IMG/VR virus record: IMGVR_UViG_3300032893_000032
Span: 1 to 64,000 of that record
Strand: one strand, 5' to 3'
Length of the DNA: 64,000 nt
Origin: a virus
Below are positions 1 to 8,284 of the stretch, piece after piece; the stretch's first letter is position 1; the number at the start of each line of letters is the position of its first letter. Below the pieces are notes generated by a model. It was not told the origin of the DNA and did not search any database. It was given only the letters and a program-made list of their open reading frames with translations. Both the position numbers and the translations under genes were made by a program.

Positions 1-373
1 AACCGTCGCTGCCCTCGATAATCAAGGTTGTAGCGTTCGGGCCAGAGCCACGCAGCACTTCATTCCCTTGATCGGCAAAGTGAAAGCCGTTCACGTAATA
101 AGTGCCCGATGGAAGGTTGACGACATTATGTGTGTCGTCGCAGGTAGCAAGAGCATTCTGAATGGCCGTGTGATTGGCTGCCGCATTTCCCGCGCCGGTC
201 AACAAAGTTGGCGGAGAGCCAGAGCAGGCTACGGTATAGTTCGGAATCGTGAACCCCGCGCTCGTCCAGTCAATCGCACGCGAAGGGTCGAGGAAGGTGG
301 ACCAGTTCTGCCCAAACGCCGAATACGAAATCAGCGCTGCCACGAACAGCGCCGCCCAAGCCCTATTTCGCAT
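1..373 (-). CDS. Secreted beta-helix (pectate-lyase-like) protein, C-terminus beyond window
   Basis: The gene opens at ATG 373 and runs off the left edge, so only about 124 N-terminal residues are visible. They show a Sec signal peptide (hydrophobic stretch ending ...YSAFGQ) followed by a conserved 'VNLPSGTYYVNGF' and 'RGSGPNATTLII' pattern typical of pectate-lyase-3 / right-handed beta-helix folds. Such folds in phages are usually tail spikes or depolymerases. Its start overlaps the end of the upstream gene by 11 bases, so it is the last visible member of a run of secreted proteins. Catalytic residues cannot be judged because the core of the helix lies outside the window. Confidence 0.75.
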   Translation of the reverse strand, partial: MRNRAWAALFVAALISYSAFGQNWSTFLDPSRAIDWTSAGFTIPNYTVACSGSPPTLLTGAGNAAANHTAIQNALATCDDTHNVVNLPSGTYYVNGFHFADQGNEVLRGSGPNATTLIIEGSDG

Positions 374-893
374 TGTTCACCACGATTAGGACGGAGTTGG
401 GGGCCATGGATGGGTCGGATTCCAGCGTAGTGTTTAGCGCTGTGGCCAGCTTGGATAGGATATTTAGTTGGTCGCTTGGACCCTTGAACCCAGAACTTTT
501 GATTCTGGTGGTATAGCTATCAGTGGTCTTCGCGGCAGAGTAGACAGGCCCGGCCTTAGCTTTGGGGTTCGGCGCGGGCAAGGAAACGTATTTGGTGTAG
601 ATCGTTATCCCTGGCTGAGTCGGACGCTTCATCGATTCCCCGCCCGGAGTCGCCGTGCCTCTAATTCCATGGACTCCAGCGGACAATCTCCTGGCGAACG
701 CGATCGTCTGTTCCGTAGCACCTGGTGCCCATTCGACGGTAACGCTGGGTCCGACCTGTCCGATCGAATTAAACACGCTGACCAGCAAGGCGTGGCGGGA
801 CGCGGTAGCCGCCTTGGCGAGTTCCGCATTCGACGTCCCCGGCTGGCCGAAGCAGAGGGCGGTCAGTAAGACAAGAATCAGGAAAGTTCTCAT
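363..893 (-). CDS. Small secreted protein of unknown function
   Basis: I place the start at ATG 893 because it forms an ATGA overlap with the stop of the upstream gene and opens directly into a signal peptide (MRTFLILVLLTALCFGQ); a longer reading frame upstream lacks this logic. The product is 176 aa. The mature part has no motif I recognise; it is moderately hydrophilic with a C-terminal segment ending in '...SVLIVVNNAK'. Translational coupling to both neighbours suggests co-production with the secreted proteins of this block. A virion surface or periplasmic role is inference. Confidence 0.7.
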   Translation of the reverse strand: MRTFLILVLLTALCFGQPGTSNAELAKAATASRHALLVSVFNSIGQVGPSVTVEWAPGATEQTIAFARRLSAGVHGIRGTATPGGESMKRPTQPGITIYTKYVSLPAPNPKAKAGPVYSAAKTTDSYTTRIKSSGFKGPSDQLNILSKLATALNTTLESDPSMAPNSVLIVVNNAK

Positions 894-1963
894 GGATGTT
901 GGATTGACGTCGCTGCCGTCAGTACTCCTAAGTTGGTTCCGCCGGTCGTTGTAAAGGTGGCGGCGACGGCTCCACTGGAAGCGAATGTCTTCCATTCCGC
1001 GCCAACGTTACAGTTGCCCGTGCGTACATTCTGCGTCAAGGTGTATCCGGTACCGGCGCTAAAACTATCGGCATTGCCCCAGCAAGTAATTACAGAACCG
1101 ATAATAAGAGTGTTGGTCTGCGTAGTGGTGATGTTGGTGCTGGTAATCGCATTAGCCCCGGTGCCGGGATTGTCCTGGCTGTTAATTACAAATTGCCCGA
1201 CCGGCGTAGTCAGATTCTCTCCTGAAGCCTCCGCGACATAAACGGCGGCGTTGGCCGACGTCGGGCTAAAATGCGCCGTGACAACGCACGCCTTACCATA
1301 GCCTACGAGTGTGTGAAAAGTCGCGGAATTGTAAGCAGTACCATTCGTCTTCGTCCCATCGGCGGTATAGGTATTGCTCGCCCCTCCGCTCGTCCCGCAA
1401 GTATCCGTGACGCTGGTTAGCGTAGCGGCGTTGTGATAAGCCACCTGAACATACAGAACATTATTGGTAGTTGTGGTGATGCTGTCGGCAGAGCAAGTCG
1501 CAGGGCCACCGGCACACGATGCGCTATCATAAGCGTCCTGGACGAATGCCGCCGGATTGAGACTGATGGTGTAGGTCGTGGTCTCCAGCACGGAGCAGGA
1601 GTAGTTGGTGGCGCAGAACAGGTACTTAAGAGTGCTGGTGGCGGCGATATTGAACGCGCCAGTGTAGTGCGTGCCGTTGCCACAGGACCAGGAAGAACCG
1701 TTATAGGAAGCGTATGGAACGCTGCCGTCCACGGTGTAGCAGCCGTATAACGTGGAACCGGAATAGGGGTCGGAAAGAGTAACCGACTGTGTCCCGCCGT
1801 AGGTGCAGCTTCCGCCCGCGCCGCAGGGGGAATCGGTAGGCGCAGGAACCTTGGTACATACCTTGGCCACCACGTCCGCGAACCATCTGCCGAAATTCGG
1901 CAACACCGGGGCGGTCATGCCCATGGTGCTGAGCAATAAAATGGCGGTTAGAGCCTTCTTCAT
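890..1963 (-). CDS. Secreted beta-sandwich protein with a chitobiase-C-like module
   Basis: 357 aa starting at ATG 1963 behind a GGGAG ribosome site. A signal peptide (MKKALTAILLLSTMGMTAP) is followed by a cysteine-containing module at roughly residues 55-135 with the pattern 'YTVDGSVPYA...GTHYTGAF...TTYTIS', which resembles the chitobiase/beta-hexosaminidase C-terminal (CHB_HEX_C / Fn3-associated) fold. The rest is Ser/Thr/Asn-rich beta-sandwich-like sequence ('NNVLYVQVAYHN', 'TNTLIIGSVI'). It probably binds glycans or forms part of a fibre. It ends with ATGA coupling to the next gene. Confidence 0.75.
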   Translation of the reverse strand: MKKALTAILLLSTMGMTAPVLPNFGRWFADVVAKVCTKVPAPTDSPCGAGGSCTYGGTQSVTLSDPYSGSTLYGCYTVDGSVPYASYNGSSWSCGNGTHYTGAFNIAATSTLKYLFCATNYSCSVLETTTYTISLNPAAFVQDAYDSASCAGGPATCSADSITTTTNNVLYVQVAYHNAATLTSVTDTCGTSGGASNTYTADGTKTNGTAYNSATFHTLVGYGKACVVTAHFSPTSANAAVYVAEASGENLTTPVGQFVINSQDNPGTGANAITSTNITTTQTNTLIIGSVITCWGNADSFSAGTGYTLTQNVRTGNCNVGAEWKTFASSGAVAATFTTTGGTNLGVLTAATSIQHP

Positions 1964-1973
1964 AAAGTCTCCC

Positions 1974-3698
1974 TCAGTTAATTACCACTACAAACCGGCT
2001 GCCCGGCGTACGCTTAAAGGCCGTAGCCAGCGCCACGGTCTGGAACGCGGCGGATACCTGTTTCGTCAGATTCAAGTTCCCAGACTGCGCGGGAGAAGTA
2101 GTAAAACCCTGCGCAACATTGGTACTTACCACGGCGTTTTCGAATGCCGCTGGAGCGGAATGAAAGCTGACACTGGCGCTTACCGAATGCGAACCTGGAC
2201 CGGCTGCCGATGGCACGGCCACGGTCTGGAAGCCTGCGGTGATAGCTGTGAAATGCGCCGAAGAATCGGTAACAGCAGGGGAAGTATGCAGGCTCTGCGC
2301 CACGGTCTTGTTCAGCCCCTGCTGGATGCTGTCGGCGGGCGACACGTGAGCGCTGGCCGTAACGGACGGAGCATGGCTGGTAAAGGCAGTGACGTTGGTA
2401 AGCGTAGTCCAATGTGCGGAGGAAAAGAAATGGCCGACACAGGCAAAACAGGTCGGAGAAGTGTGCTCCGTAGCCAGCGCTCCGGCAGACTGGTTGCTAT
2501 GCTTAGCCCCGGTTACTGCGGGGGAAACGTGGAAACTGGCGGAAAATGGACTAGTGACGCTGGCGCAGCAAGGCGGATCGGTAGTAAACGCCTGAGCTAC
2601 CGATCGGCCTAGAGACCCGTTGGCCGCTGCCGACACTCCGTTATTGAACGTCAATCCTGTGCCAATGGAGACGTTTCCTCCCGCCGACCGCTGCGTGGTA
2701 GGAACAACATTAAAGTGTAGAGAAGCAGACAATGGAGAATCTGTAACCGCGCAGCAAGGCGGGTCGGTAGTAAAACCAGCAGCGAGACTGGAAGTATGCG
2801 CCCGCTGCGCCGTGATGGCGGGAGAAGTATGGGCAGAAACGGACAGACCACGGCTTATAGTGTTGTTGGTAGTCGGATTGGCAGAAAAGTGTACCGTAGC
2901 GGAGAGAGGACTGTCGGTAACCGCGCAGCACGGCGGATCAGTTTTGAAGGCGGCAGCAGCTGGACCATTCTTGTTTACGCTGGCTCCACAGTTGCCGGAA
3001 CAGGTACCCGTAACGGCGGGGGAAGTGTGCTGCGATTGCGCGGGACCGGTCGGCACGTTTCGAAGCGCAGCTACCGCCGGAGATGTATGCTCACTGGCAG
3101 CCACTCCCGAGGCATAGGCCACGTGGTACGTCAAGTCCACGTCAATCGAGTCCATGCTGATGGCCGCAGCCGCCGTCGTGGAGTTACCAATCTCCAGCGT
3201 GGTAGTGCCGCTCACGTAGTTGGTGTTCAAGCCGGTAAAGGCGCAACTGACCTCAGCGAACGCGGAGTTGGCTGCCTGGTTAGAACTGCAAGTGGTGGTC
3301 GCCCCATTAAGTACGATACGCAGCTTGCCAGAAGTGTTGGTCGAGCCGCCACGCGCTTGGCAGGAGTAGACCGTCATGGAGTCAATCACCGCGCCCGTCG
3401 GCAGACTGCTAAGCGTCATGGTGTATTGTTCGGCGCGGGAGTTTGTAGCTGGAGACTTGTTGACCACGCCATTGCCAGGAACGTGCGTGGAGGAGGTGCA
3501 ATTGGTACTACCGCTAGTCTCGTTTACCTGCGAATAGCACGCCGTACCGGTGCAGGCCGTCCCGGAGTTGTTATTCCACTGTTTCACCGAACCGTCACCC
3601 GTGGGGCGAAGGGTAACGGTGGTCTGCGCCAGGAGGCTCCCCAGCCCCAGACAGCAGACCACCATCACAGCTCCGGCGATGTAAAGCAGCCAGCGCAT
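1974..3698 (-). CDS. Secreted repeat protein with HTSPAV / TDPPCCAVTDSP repeats
   Basis: 574 aa with an N-terminal signal or anchor (MRWLLYIAGAVMVVCCLGLG). Residues about 25-190 look like a beta-sandwich domain with disulfide-capable cysteines. From about residue 195 to the end the chain is built from a dozen or so degenerate units of about 20-40 aa with consensus 'aHTSPAVt' or 'FTTDPPCCAVTDSPLSA', the latter appearing almost identically three times. Similar low-complexity repeats form long shafts in fibres, but I do not recognise this family. No strong ribosome site is seen at 3698; translation may be coupled to the upstream gene that ends at 3705. Confidence 0.8.
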   Translation of the reverse strand: MRWLLYIAGAVMVVCCLGLGSLLAQTTVTLRPTGDGSVKQWNNNSGTACTGTACYSQVNETSGSTNCTSSTHVPGNGVVNKSPATNSRAEQYTMTLSSLPTGAVIDSMTVYSCQARGGSTNTSGKLRIVLNGATTTCSSNQAANSAFAEVSCAFTGLNTNYVSGTTTLEIGNSTTAAAAISMDSIDVDLTYHVAYASGVAASEHTSPAVAALRNVPTGPAQSQHTSPAVTGTCSGNCGASVNKNGPAAAAFKTDPPCCAVTDSPLSATVHFSANPTTNNTISRGLSVSAHTSPAITAQRAHTSSLAAGFTTDPPCCAVTDSPLSASLHFNVVPTTQRSAGGNVSIGTGLTFNNGVSAAANGSLGRSVAQAFTTDPPCCASVTSPFSASFHVSPAVTGAKHSNQSAGALATEHTSPTCFACVGHFFSSAHWTTLTNVTAFTSHAPSVTASAHVSPADSIQQGLNKTVAQSLHTSPAVTDSSAHFTAITAGFQTVAVPSAAGPGSHSVSASVSFHSAPAAFENAVVSTNVAQGFTTSPAQSGNLNLTKQVSAAFQTVALATAFKRTPGSRFVVVIN

Positions 3699-3704
3699 GT
3701 CTAA

Positions 3705-4364
3705 TTACGACAGAGTAACGGTCCAAGTGACGGTCAGGGTATCGCCAGAGTTCACCGTGACCTGGGTGTAGGTCGCCTCATAGCACATGGTGCCGACCGA
3801 CGACGCGTTGAAGAGACCGGTGGCCTGACTGGCCTGCGTACCCGTTGCCGTGAAGACCTTCGACACGGTGTAGGTCTGCGTCCCGTTGGTGTGGGCATAG
3901 GTCCCCTGCGCACGGGTAAGGCCGTTGGACGAGATCTCGCCGGACAGGGTGGTGTCGCCAGCCGCCGGGGTGATGGCGGTATTGGTGACGGCGATGTAGT
4001 TACAGGCAGCCGGTTGCGTCGCGGTATTGCTGACCGCCGAGGAGATCAAGTCGAATCCGGCGTTCGTCACCAGATTGTGAACGTCCTGCGAACTGTAAAG
4101 CGTCGACGGGTCCGCTGCGCAGGCCGCCGAATCGGTAACAGTCTTCTTCCAGAACCACGAGCCAGTGGTTCGCTGGTATTTCTGGCAGTGCCGCCAAGAA
4201 AGGTTCACGATGTCCGACCAGTGAACGGTGGCCTGTGACTGGTGCATCGAGTGGTTGACTACCGCCGAGGCCACTGTATTTACGTGTGCCCCACTTCCTG
4301 CCTGGCCGAAGCCGAAAACTGCCGAAGCCAACAGGATTAAGGTTACAGCCAGGACTTGTCTCAT
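3705..4364 (-). CDS. Secreted virion-associated protein, paralogue of the gene at 51930-52625
   Basis: 219 aa. The second ATG (4364) is chosen because AAGGAG lies eight bases upstream of it but only two from the ATG at 4370. After a signal peptide ending ...FGFGQ, the mature protein contains 'CQKY...SAACAADPSTLYS..VTHNL'-type sequence and a central 'NYIAVTNT...AGDTTLSGEI' motif, which resembles the GDT-type segment of phage tail proteins. The same order of blocks occurs in the product of 51930-52625 (CAADPSTVYS, NYLALS, GLARHQATFA, TLQITWTITIT), so the two are paralogues located in separate structural clusters. A tail or surface role is inferred. Confidence 0.8.
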   Translation of the reverse strand: MRQVLAVTLILLASAVFGFGQAGSGAHVNTVASAVVNHSMHQSQATVHWSDIVNLSWRHCQKYQRTTGSWFWKKTVTDSAACAADPSTLYSSQDVHNLVTNAGFDLISSAVSNTATQPAACNYIAVTNTAITPAAGDTTLSGEISSNGLTRAQGTYAHTNGTQTYTVSKVFTATGTQASQATGLFNASSVGTMCYEATYTQVTVNSGDTLTVTWTVTLS

Positions 4365-4430
4365 TGCCATTTCTCCTTAGACTCTAGACTTTCTTCTTAC
4401 TCAAACTTTTTGGGATCGTTCCCCTACCTA

Positions 4431-5183
4431 CTACTGGGTAATGATAGCCGCCACGTGTACCCGGACTACTGACGGCGTCCCGCTCGTCCCCGAGATCAGC
4501 AGGGCGATGGGGGAGTTGGCGGAGTACGCCGGGGTGGCTATGGTGGTGGTGATGGCGGTGTTGGAATTGCACACCAGGGCGGACCCGAGGACCGATGTTC
4601 CGGTGGTGTTAGGAGTAGACTCCTGCCGCAAGTCGAGATTGATGGAAGCCGTCCCCTGGTCGGTGGAGCAGCTCACGCGGACGATCTGCCCCGGACTCTG
4701 CAACTTGTGTTCGTACAGTGCGGAGTCCCCGACCGAGGGCGAGGGCAGATCGAACGAGAAACTTTGTGGGTACCCGAGGCGGGCGGAGGATACTATCGAC
4801 GTGATCTTGATACTGGCCGACGTCCCCCCCGTCCAGGACGGGGTGAAAAGGAAATAGGTGTAGAGCTTGGGAAACACCACGTTCTGGGTAACGGCTGTGG
4901 TGGAGGTAACGGTGACGACGGCGGTGTCGCAGGTGCCGTTCGGCATGCACCCCTGGATGGGGATGCTGACGGTGGCGGGAGACCCGGACGGGATGATCTC
5001 GAAGCTGGCGTTGTAGCCGCCGACGTTGTTGGCGATCTTCAGCGGGGTGCCGCTGGCGGTGGCGGTAACGGTGGAAGTGGACCATCCGCCGGAATTCGGG
5101 GGGGACTGGGGGTAGGTCCGCGTACCCATCCCCATCCCCAGGGTCAGGGCCAGTACGACTAGAAACTGTAGAAGTCTTTTCAC
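4431..5183 (-). CDS. Secreted protein of unknown function, GTG start
   Basis: The best start is GTG 5183: GGAGGAGG lies just upstream and the frame opens into a signal peptide (VKRLLQFLVVLALTLGMGM). The longer upstream frame is Arg/Pro-rich and not protein-like. The product is 250 aa, with a mature region rich in Thr/Ser and beta-strand patterns ('VSIPIQGCMPNGTCDT', 'VVRVHVAAIITQ') suggesting a beta-sandwich. Location between head genes and other secreted proteins suggests a virion-surface or fibre-associated role, but I do not recognise the family. Confidence 0.75.
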   Translation of the reverse strand: MKRLLQFLVVLALTLGMGMGTRTYPQSPPNSGGWSTSTVTATASGTPLKIANNVGGYNASFEIIPSGSPATVSIPIQGCMPNGTCDTAVVTVTSTTAVTQNVVFPKLYTYFLFTPSWTGGTSASIKITSIVSSARLGYPQSFSFDLPSPSVGDSALYEHKLQSPGQIVRVSCSTDQGTASINLDLRQESTPNTTGTSVLGSALVCNSNTAITTTIATPAYSANSPIALLISGTSGTPSVVRVHVAAIITQ

Positions 5184-5223
5184 GTTAGTTATCCTCCTCC
5201 TTTCTGAAGCGTTCGTCCCCAGT

Positions 5224-5604
5224 CTAGGCCGTCTGCCAGGTCCCGGTGGTGTAGCAGATGAAGTCCACCCGGCCCGTGGCCTGCGCGTACATGGCATTGG
5301 CGGAGAGGGCGTTGATGGCGTCTCCAGTCGAGGGATAGACTCCCAAGTTGTTGGCGGCGGCGTTGGAGACGCGGACCTTCAGACCAGCCACGGCCTTGGG
5401 GAGGAGAACGGAGTCGTTGGCCACGGCTACGGTGGTAACGCGGTTGAGGAGGGAAGTGAGGGGAACGGCATTGGCCTGCCCACCTCCGGAGTGCGCCGTG
5501 ATCCCGTCGGTGACCGAGTCGTAGGGAACGGCGGTGACGGACTGGCCGGGGGCGAACGCCGAGGGGAGAACGTTGTTCTGGGTCTGGGCGTAGGATGCTG
5601 TCAT
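5224..5604 (-). CDS. Small phage structural protein (putative)
   Basis: 126 aa with AAGGAG eight bases before ATG 5604. The sequence 'GLKVRVSNAAANNLGVYPSTGDAINALSA' and the ending '...GRVDFICYTTGTWQTA' follow a pattern I associate with small virion proteins (non-ideal carbohydrate-binding or tail proteins that share 'N..V.P..GD.INAL'). There is no signal peptide, in contrast to the next six genes downstream. It lies between the Mu F-like gene and the secreted block, so it may be a head-decoration or tail-adaptor protein. Function unproven. Confidence 0.7.
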   Translation of the reverse strand: MTASYAQTQNNVLPSAFAPGQSVTAVPYDSVTDGITAHSGGGQANAVPLTSLLNRVTTVAVANDSVLLPKAVAGLKVRVSNAAANNLGVYPSTGDAINALSANAMYAQATGRVDFICYTTGTWQTA

Positions 5605-5619
5605 AGGTAGATCTCCTTG

Positions 5620-6519
5620 TTAGGCCGCCTGAGGCGACTGGAATTTGAACCCTTCGTAATGGAACCTATTGCGAAATTCGGCCAGACCCATAGTCAGTAT
5701 CCGGTCGCCATCAGGACAGACCTTCCTCGGCCACTGGACGTCCTGGAGATGGAGCAGGGGAGCGGGGAAGCAGCGGTCGTTGGGGCAGTTTCCAGCCTGA
5801 TAATGGCCGAGGCGGGACTTCTCGTGAGCCAGCGCCTCGGGAGCCGGAGGATGGGACCAGCGGCAAATCACCCCTTGCATTAACCTATGCGACCTTCGAA
5901 CCCGTTCGTCACGGGAAGTCTCCCACACGTACCAGTCGAGGCCCAAGAGGTCGCAACGGGACTGGGTGAGGGCGGAAGTGGCGACGGAAACCTGAGTTCG
6001 ACTAATCAACCGTGCACGGGCGCGGGCGATCCGACCCAGGAGAGACCAGTCGGACAGCGCCCGCTCACCATGTTCCAGCCCGCGCCTCGCTGCCCGCACC
6101 GCAACGAGCTTGGCGGCGTCCCCAGGGAGCGAGGAGATCAGTCGTGCGCTTTCGGAAACCAGCTGACGGTAACGAGAGCCTACCGGACCCTGTAACTCTT
6201 GAGACAGAGACTTTCGAATGAGGGAGCCGGAGGAGGATTTCGCCGCCGCCTGCCTCCACGTCTTCTGGCTGGTGACCAGGACCTGGGTAACCATGCGTTC
6301 GGCTGCGCGGCTAGCCAGCTCCTGTAGCCAGTCGAATTCCGGGACGGCTGAGTACAGGTCCCATCCCTCGTCCAGCAGTTCCGACAGCATCTCCCGCACG
6401 ATCTGGAGCAGGGAGCGCTCAAAGGAGCGGTAGACGGAGGGGGGAGAGTCCCAGGGAGACCGGGGACGGGGCTTGGCCGTCATCTTAATCTTCGGCGAAT
6501 TGGGAGTTCGTTTGTTCAT
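5620..6519 (-). CDS. Minor head protein, Mu F / SPP1 gp7-like
   Basis: 299 aa. The C-terminal third carries the signature of the phage Mu F-like / SPP1 gp7 head-morphogenesis family: 'WYVWETSRDERVRRSHRLM', then 'GVICRWSHPP', then 'GHYQAGNCPNDRCFPAP', with conserved Arg/His/Cys positions. The N-terminal 150 residues are helical. Family members act in capsid assembly and DNA ejection close to the portal. The start overlaps the upstream stop (TAATG at 6517-6521), giving tight coupling with the DUF4054-like gene. Confidence 0.88.
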   Translation of the reverse strand: MNKRTPNSPKIKMTAKPRPRSPWDSPPSVYRSFERSLLQIVREMLSELLDEGWDLYSAVPEFDWLQELASRAAERMVTQVLVTSQKTWRQAAAKSSSGSLIRKSLSQELQGPVGSRYRQLVSESARLISSLPGDAAKLVAVRAARRGLEHGERALSDWSLLGRIARARARLISRTQVSVATSALTQSRCDLLGLDWYVWETSRDERVRRSHRLMQGVICRWSHPPAPEALAHEKSRLGHYQAGNCPNDRCFPAPLLHLQDVQWPRKVCPDGDRILTMGLAEFRNRFHYEGFKFQSPQAA

Positions 6520-7028
6520 TAGTCACTAGGATTAGGGAAGTTCGCAAACCACGGACCCGGCCACGCCGGACCGTTCAGGGGGCCGCCGCAGCCGCTTGGC
6601 CCTATCTGAATCGGCCCCGCCCCCATCTGTCTCGCTAGGTTGATGTACCGCGTGCCGTAAGTCGTAAGGTTCCAGTGTCCCGCCCCCAGCTCCTGTGCCC
6701 CCGCCGTGTCATAGGAGATGGAGACTCCGCCAGCGCCTTGTCCTGCGACAGCCCCCTTGTTCCATCCGGGGAGACGATCTCGGGGAACGTCCCGCTGGTT
6801 AGAAGTATCGAGCACTACCCAGTGGGCGACGTACATCTCCACGCCAAGGGTGAACCAGACGGACGGGTCCCCGCCCCAGCGGTTGGGGTCGAGGGAAGCA
6901 TTGGCAAGGGCTAAGTAGTAGTCGATAGTAGAAGTAGAAAAGGAAATGGCGTTGGGAGACGAAGAGGGATTGGCCGCAGTATTGAACTCCGGGAGGTCGG
7001 TAAGGAATTGGGAACGGGTGACGGGCAT
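6519..7028 (-). CDS. DUF4054-like head completion protein
   Basis: 169 aa. The N-terminus (RSQFLTDLPEFNTAAN) and the middle 'LGVEMYVAHWVVL', followed by 'GVSISYDT..AQELGAGHWNLTTYG' and 'INLARQMG', match the DUF4054 family of head-tail connector/completion proteins, which bind the portal after packaging. The position between capsid genes and the Mu F-like gene fits. Only a weak ribosome site is seen before 7028. Confidence 0.82.
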   Translation of the reverse strand: MPVTRSQFLTDLPEFNTAANPSSSPNAISFSTSTIDYYLALANASLDPNRWGGDPSVWFTLGVEMYVAHWVVLDTSNQRDVPRDRLPGWNKGAVAGQGAGGVSISYDTAGAQELGAGHWNLTTYGTRYINLARQMGAGPIQIGPSGCGGPLNGPAWPGPWFANFPNPSD

Positions 7029-7036
7029 AAGAGGGC

Positions 7037-7657
7037 CTACTCTAGATGTTTAGTCCCGTGTTGCTTTTTGAATTCTTCGGATTGCTTTTGGTAGCTACTA
7101 GACTGGTAATTCCTTGGGCCGGGGCCACTTTTTACCTTTGGGTATGGGTAGCCGGATGGGTCGTGAGATGGGGCTGGTCGTCTTCCTTGTAAGGCCGGGG
7201 GGTACTTACGTCCGGATGGATCGTACTCCGGGTCATCATCCCCAGTAGACGTTCCGCCAGATGGGGGATTTGTCCCTACCCCAGCCTTGTCCGGCGGCTC
7301 CCAGAACTTCCGGTTGTTCTCCGACACCTGGGCCACGGTGAGTTCCGTGGTACACTGCATCGGGGCGTCGTGGGAAATGACCTGACCCTGACGGATGGCG
7401 AAATTCATCTTGCGCTGGTTGAAGTTGGGAGCCGTCATGCCTGATCCGGTGATCGCGCCCTCGGGTCCATCAGCGGAGTCGAATTCTCCCCGTCGCTCTC
7501 GCTTGGTATCTTCGCAAGGGGCGTGGTCCTTCCCTCCTTCCGGGTGCGCCGTGTGGAGGGCAGCCGCTACCGCCTGCTTCTGCGAGTGCCCGTGGGCCTT
7601 CATTTCCCGTATATTGGCGCTAATCGTCTCCCGGCTTGTACCCTTCTTTAGTGGCAT
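7037..7657 (-). CDS. Hydrophilic phage protein with an N-terminal DUF6496-like motif
   Basis: 206 aa with GGGAG upstream of ATG 7657. The first 40 residues (MPLKKGTSRETISANIREM then HGHSQKQAVAAALHTA) form the short conserved motif of small phage proteins of the 'MPLKKG...QKQAVAIAL' type. The remainder is proline- and charge-rich and probably disordered. This motif commonly appears in structural regions of phage genomes; biochemical role unknown. Confidence 0.75.
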   Translation of the reverse strand: MPLKKGTSRETISANIREMKAHGHSQKQAVAAALHTAHPEGGKDHAPCEDTKRERRGEFDSADGPEGAITGSGMTAPNFNQRKMNFAIRQGQVISHDAPMQCTTELTVAQVSENNRKFWEPPDKAGVGTNPPSGGTSTGDDDPEYDPSGRKYPPALQGRRPAPSHDPSGYPYPKVKSGPGPRNYQSSSYQKQSEEFKKQHGTKHLE

Positions 7658-7679
7658 GTCGACAGTCTCCCTTCTACCT

Positions 7680-8201
7680 CTACTTTCCCTTTTTCTTTTT
7701 TGGTGGAGCGTTCGGACGGGTTACAGCCTGTTCACCTTCGGGTGACGGGGTTTCGTCTTCATCAGTCTCGGAGAAGTCCTGATCGTCTTCGTCCTCGACT
7801 GGCGCACCGGTTGGGATCATCACGGGTGGCTCCGGGGGCTTCGGCGGCGTATACCTCTGTACCCCGTTAGCCTCCAGGTACTGGTGATTCGCCATACTAA
7901 CAGGGACTTCCTGTATCCCCGGCAGGAATTCCACTAGCTGCCCCAGCTTGTACTGCAGGAGGACTCGCTTGGGAAATACCATGGTGACGGTCGGCTCCCC
8001 CGCCTTCTGTGCCGCCCGGATGGCGTCGGCTGCGGACTTCGACTGGGAAGAGGTTCCGAGGATCATGTTCGGACGGTCCTCGTCCCGCTCCACTATCCGG
8101 GTGTGGGTGTGGAGCAGCTCCTGGTTGGGAGTCCTGACGACACCGGGTTTAGATGGCATACTGGCGTTGGGATTGCGGTCTGCTGGTTGTTCGTTTGCCA
8201 T
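7680..8201 (-). CDS. Hydrophilic protein of unknown function, head region
   Basis: The start is ATG 8201 (MANEQPADRN), preceded by AGGAGAAAAAAGAC; the upstream extension is out-of-character Arg/His-rich sequence. The 173-aa product has a folded-looking middle ('VFPKRVLLQYKLGQLVEFL') and an acidic Pro-rich tail ending in a lysine run (PPKKKKGK). It directly precedes (in transcription follows) the major capsid gene. No family recognised; it may be a head accessory protein. Confidence 0.7.
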   Translation of the reverse strand: MANEQPADRNPNASMPSKPGVVRTPNQELLHTHTRIVERDEDRPNMILGTSSQSKSAADAIRAAQKAGEPTVTMVFPKRVLLQYKLGQLVEFLPGIQEVPVSMANHQYLEANGVQRYTPPKPPEPPVMIPTGAPVEDEDDQDFSETDEDETPSPEGEQAVTRPNAPPKKKKGK

Positions 8202-8284
8202 GTCTTTTTTCTCCTGTTTCCTCTGTACTCGGTTTGAGGACTGGGGGGTGCGGACCCCGTCCCTTTTTGATGCTTCCGCCCCCG

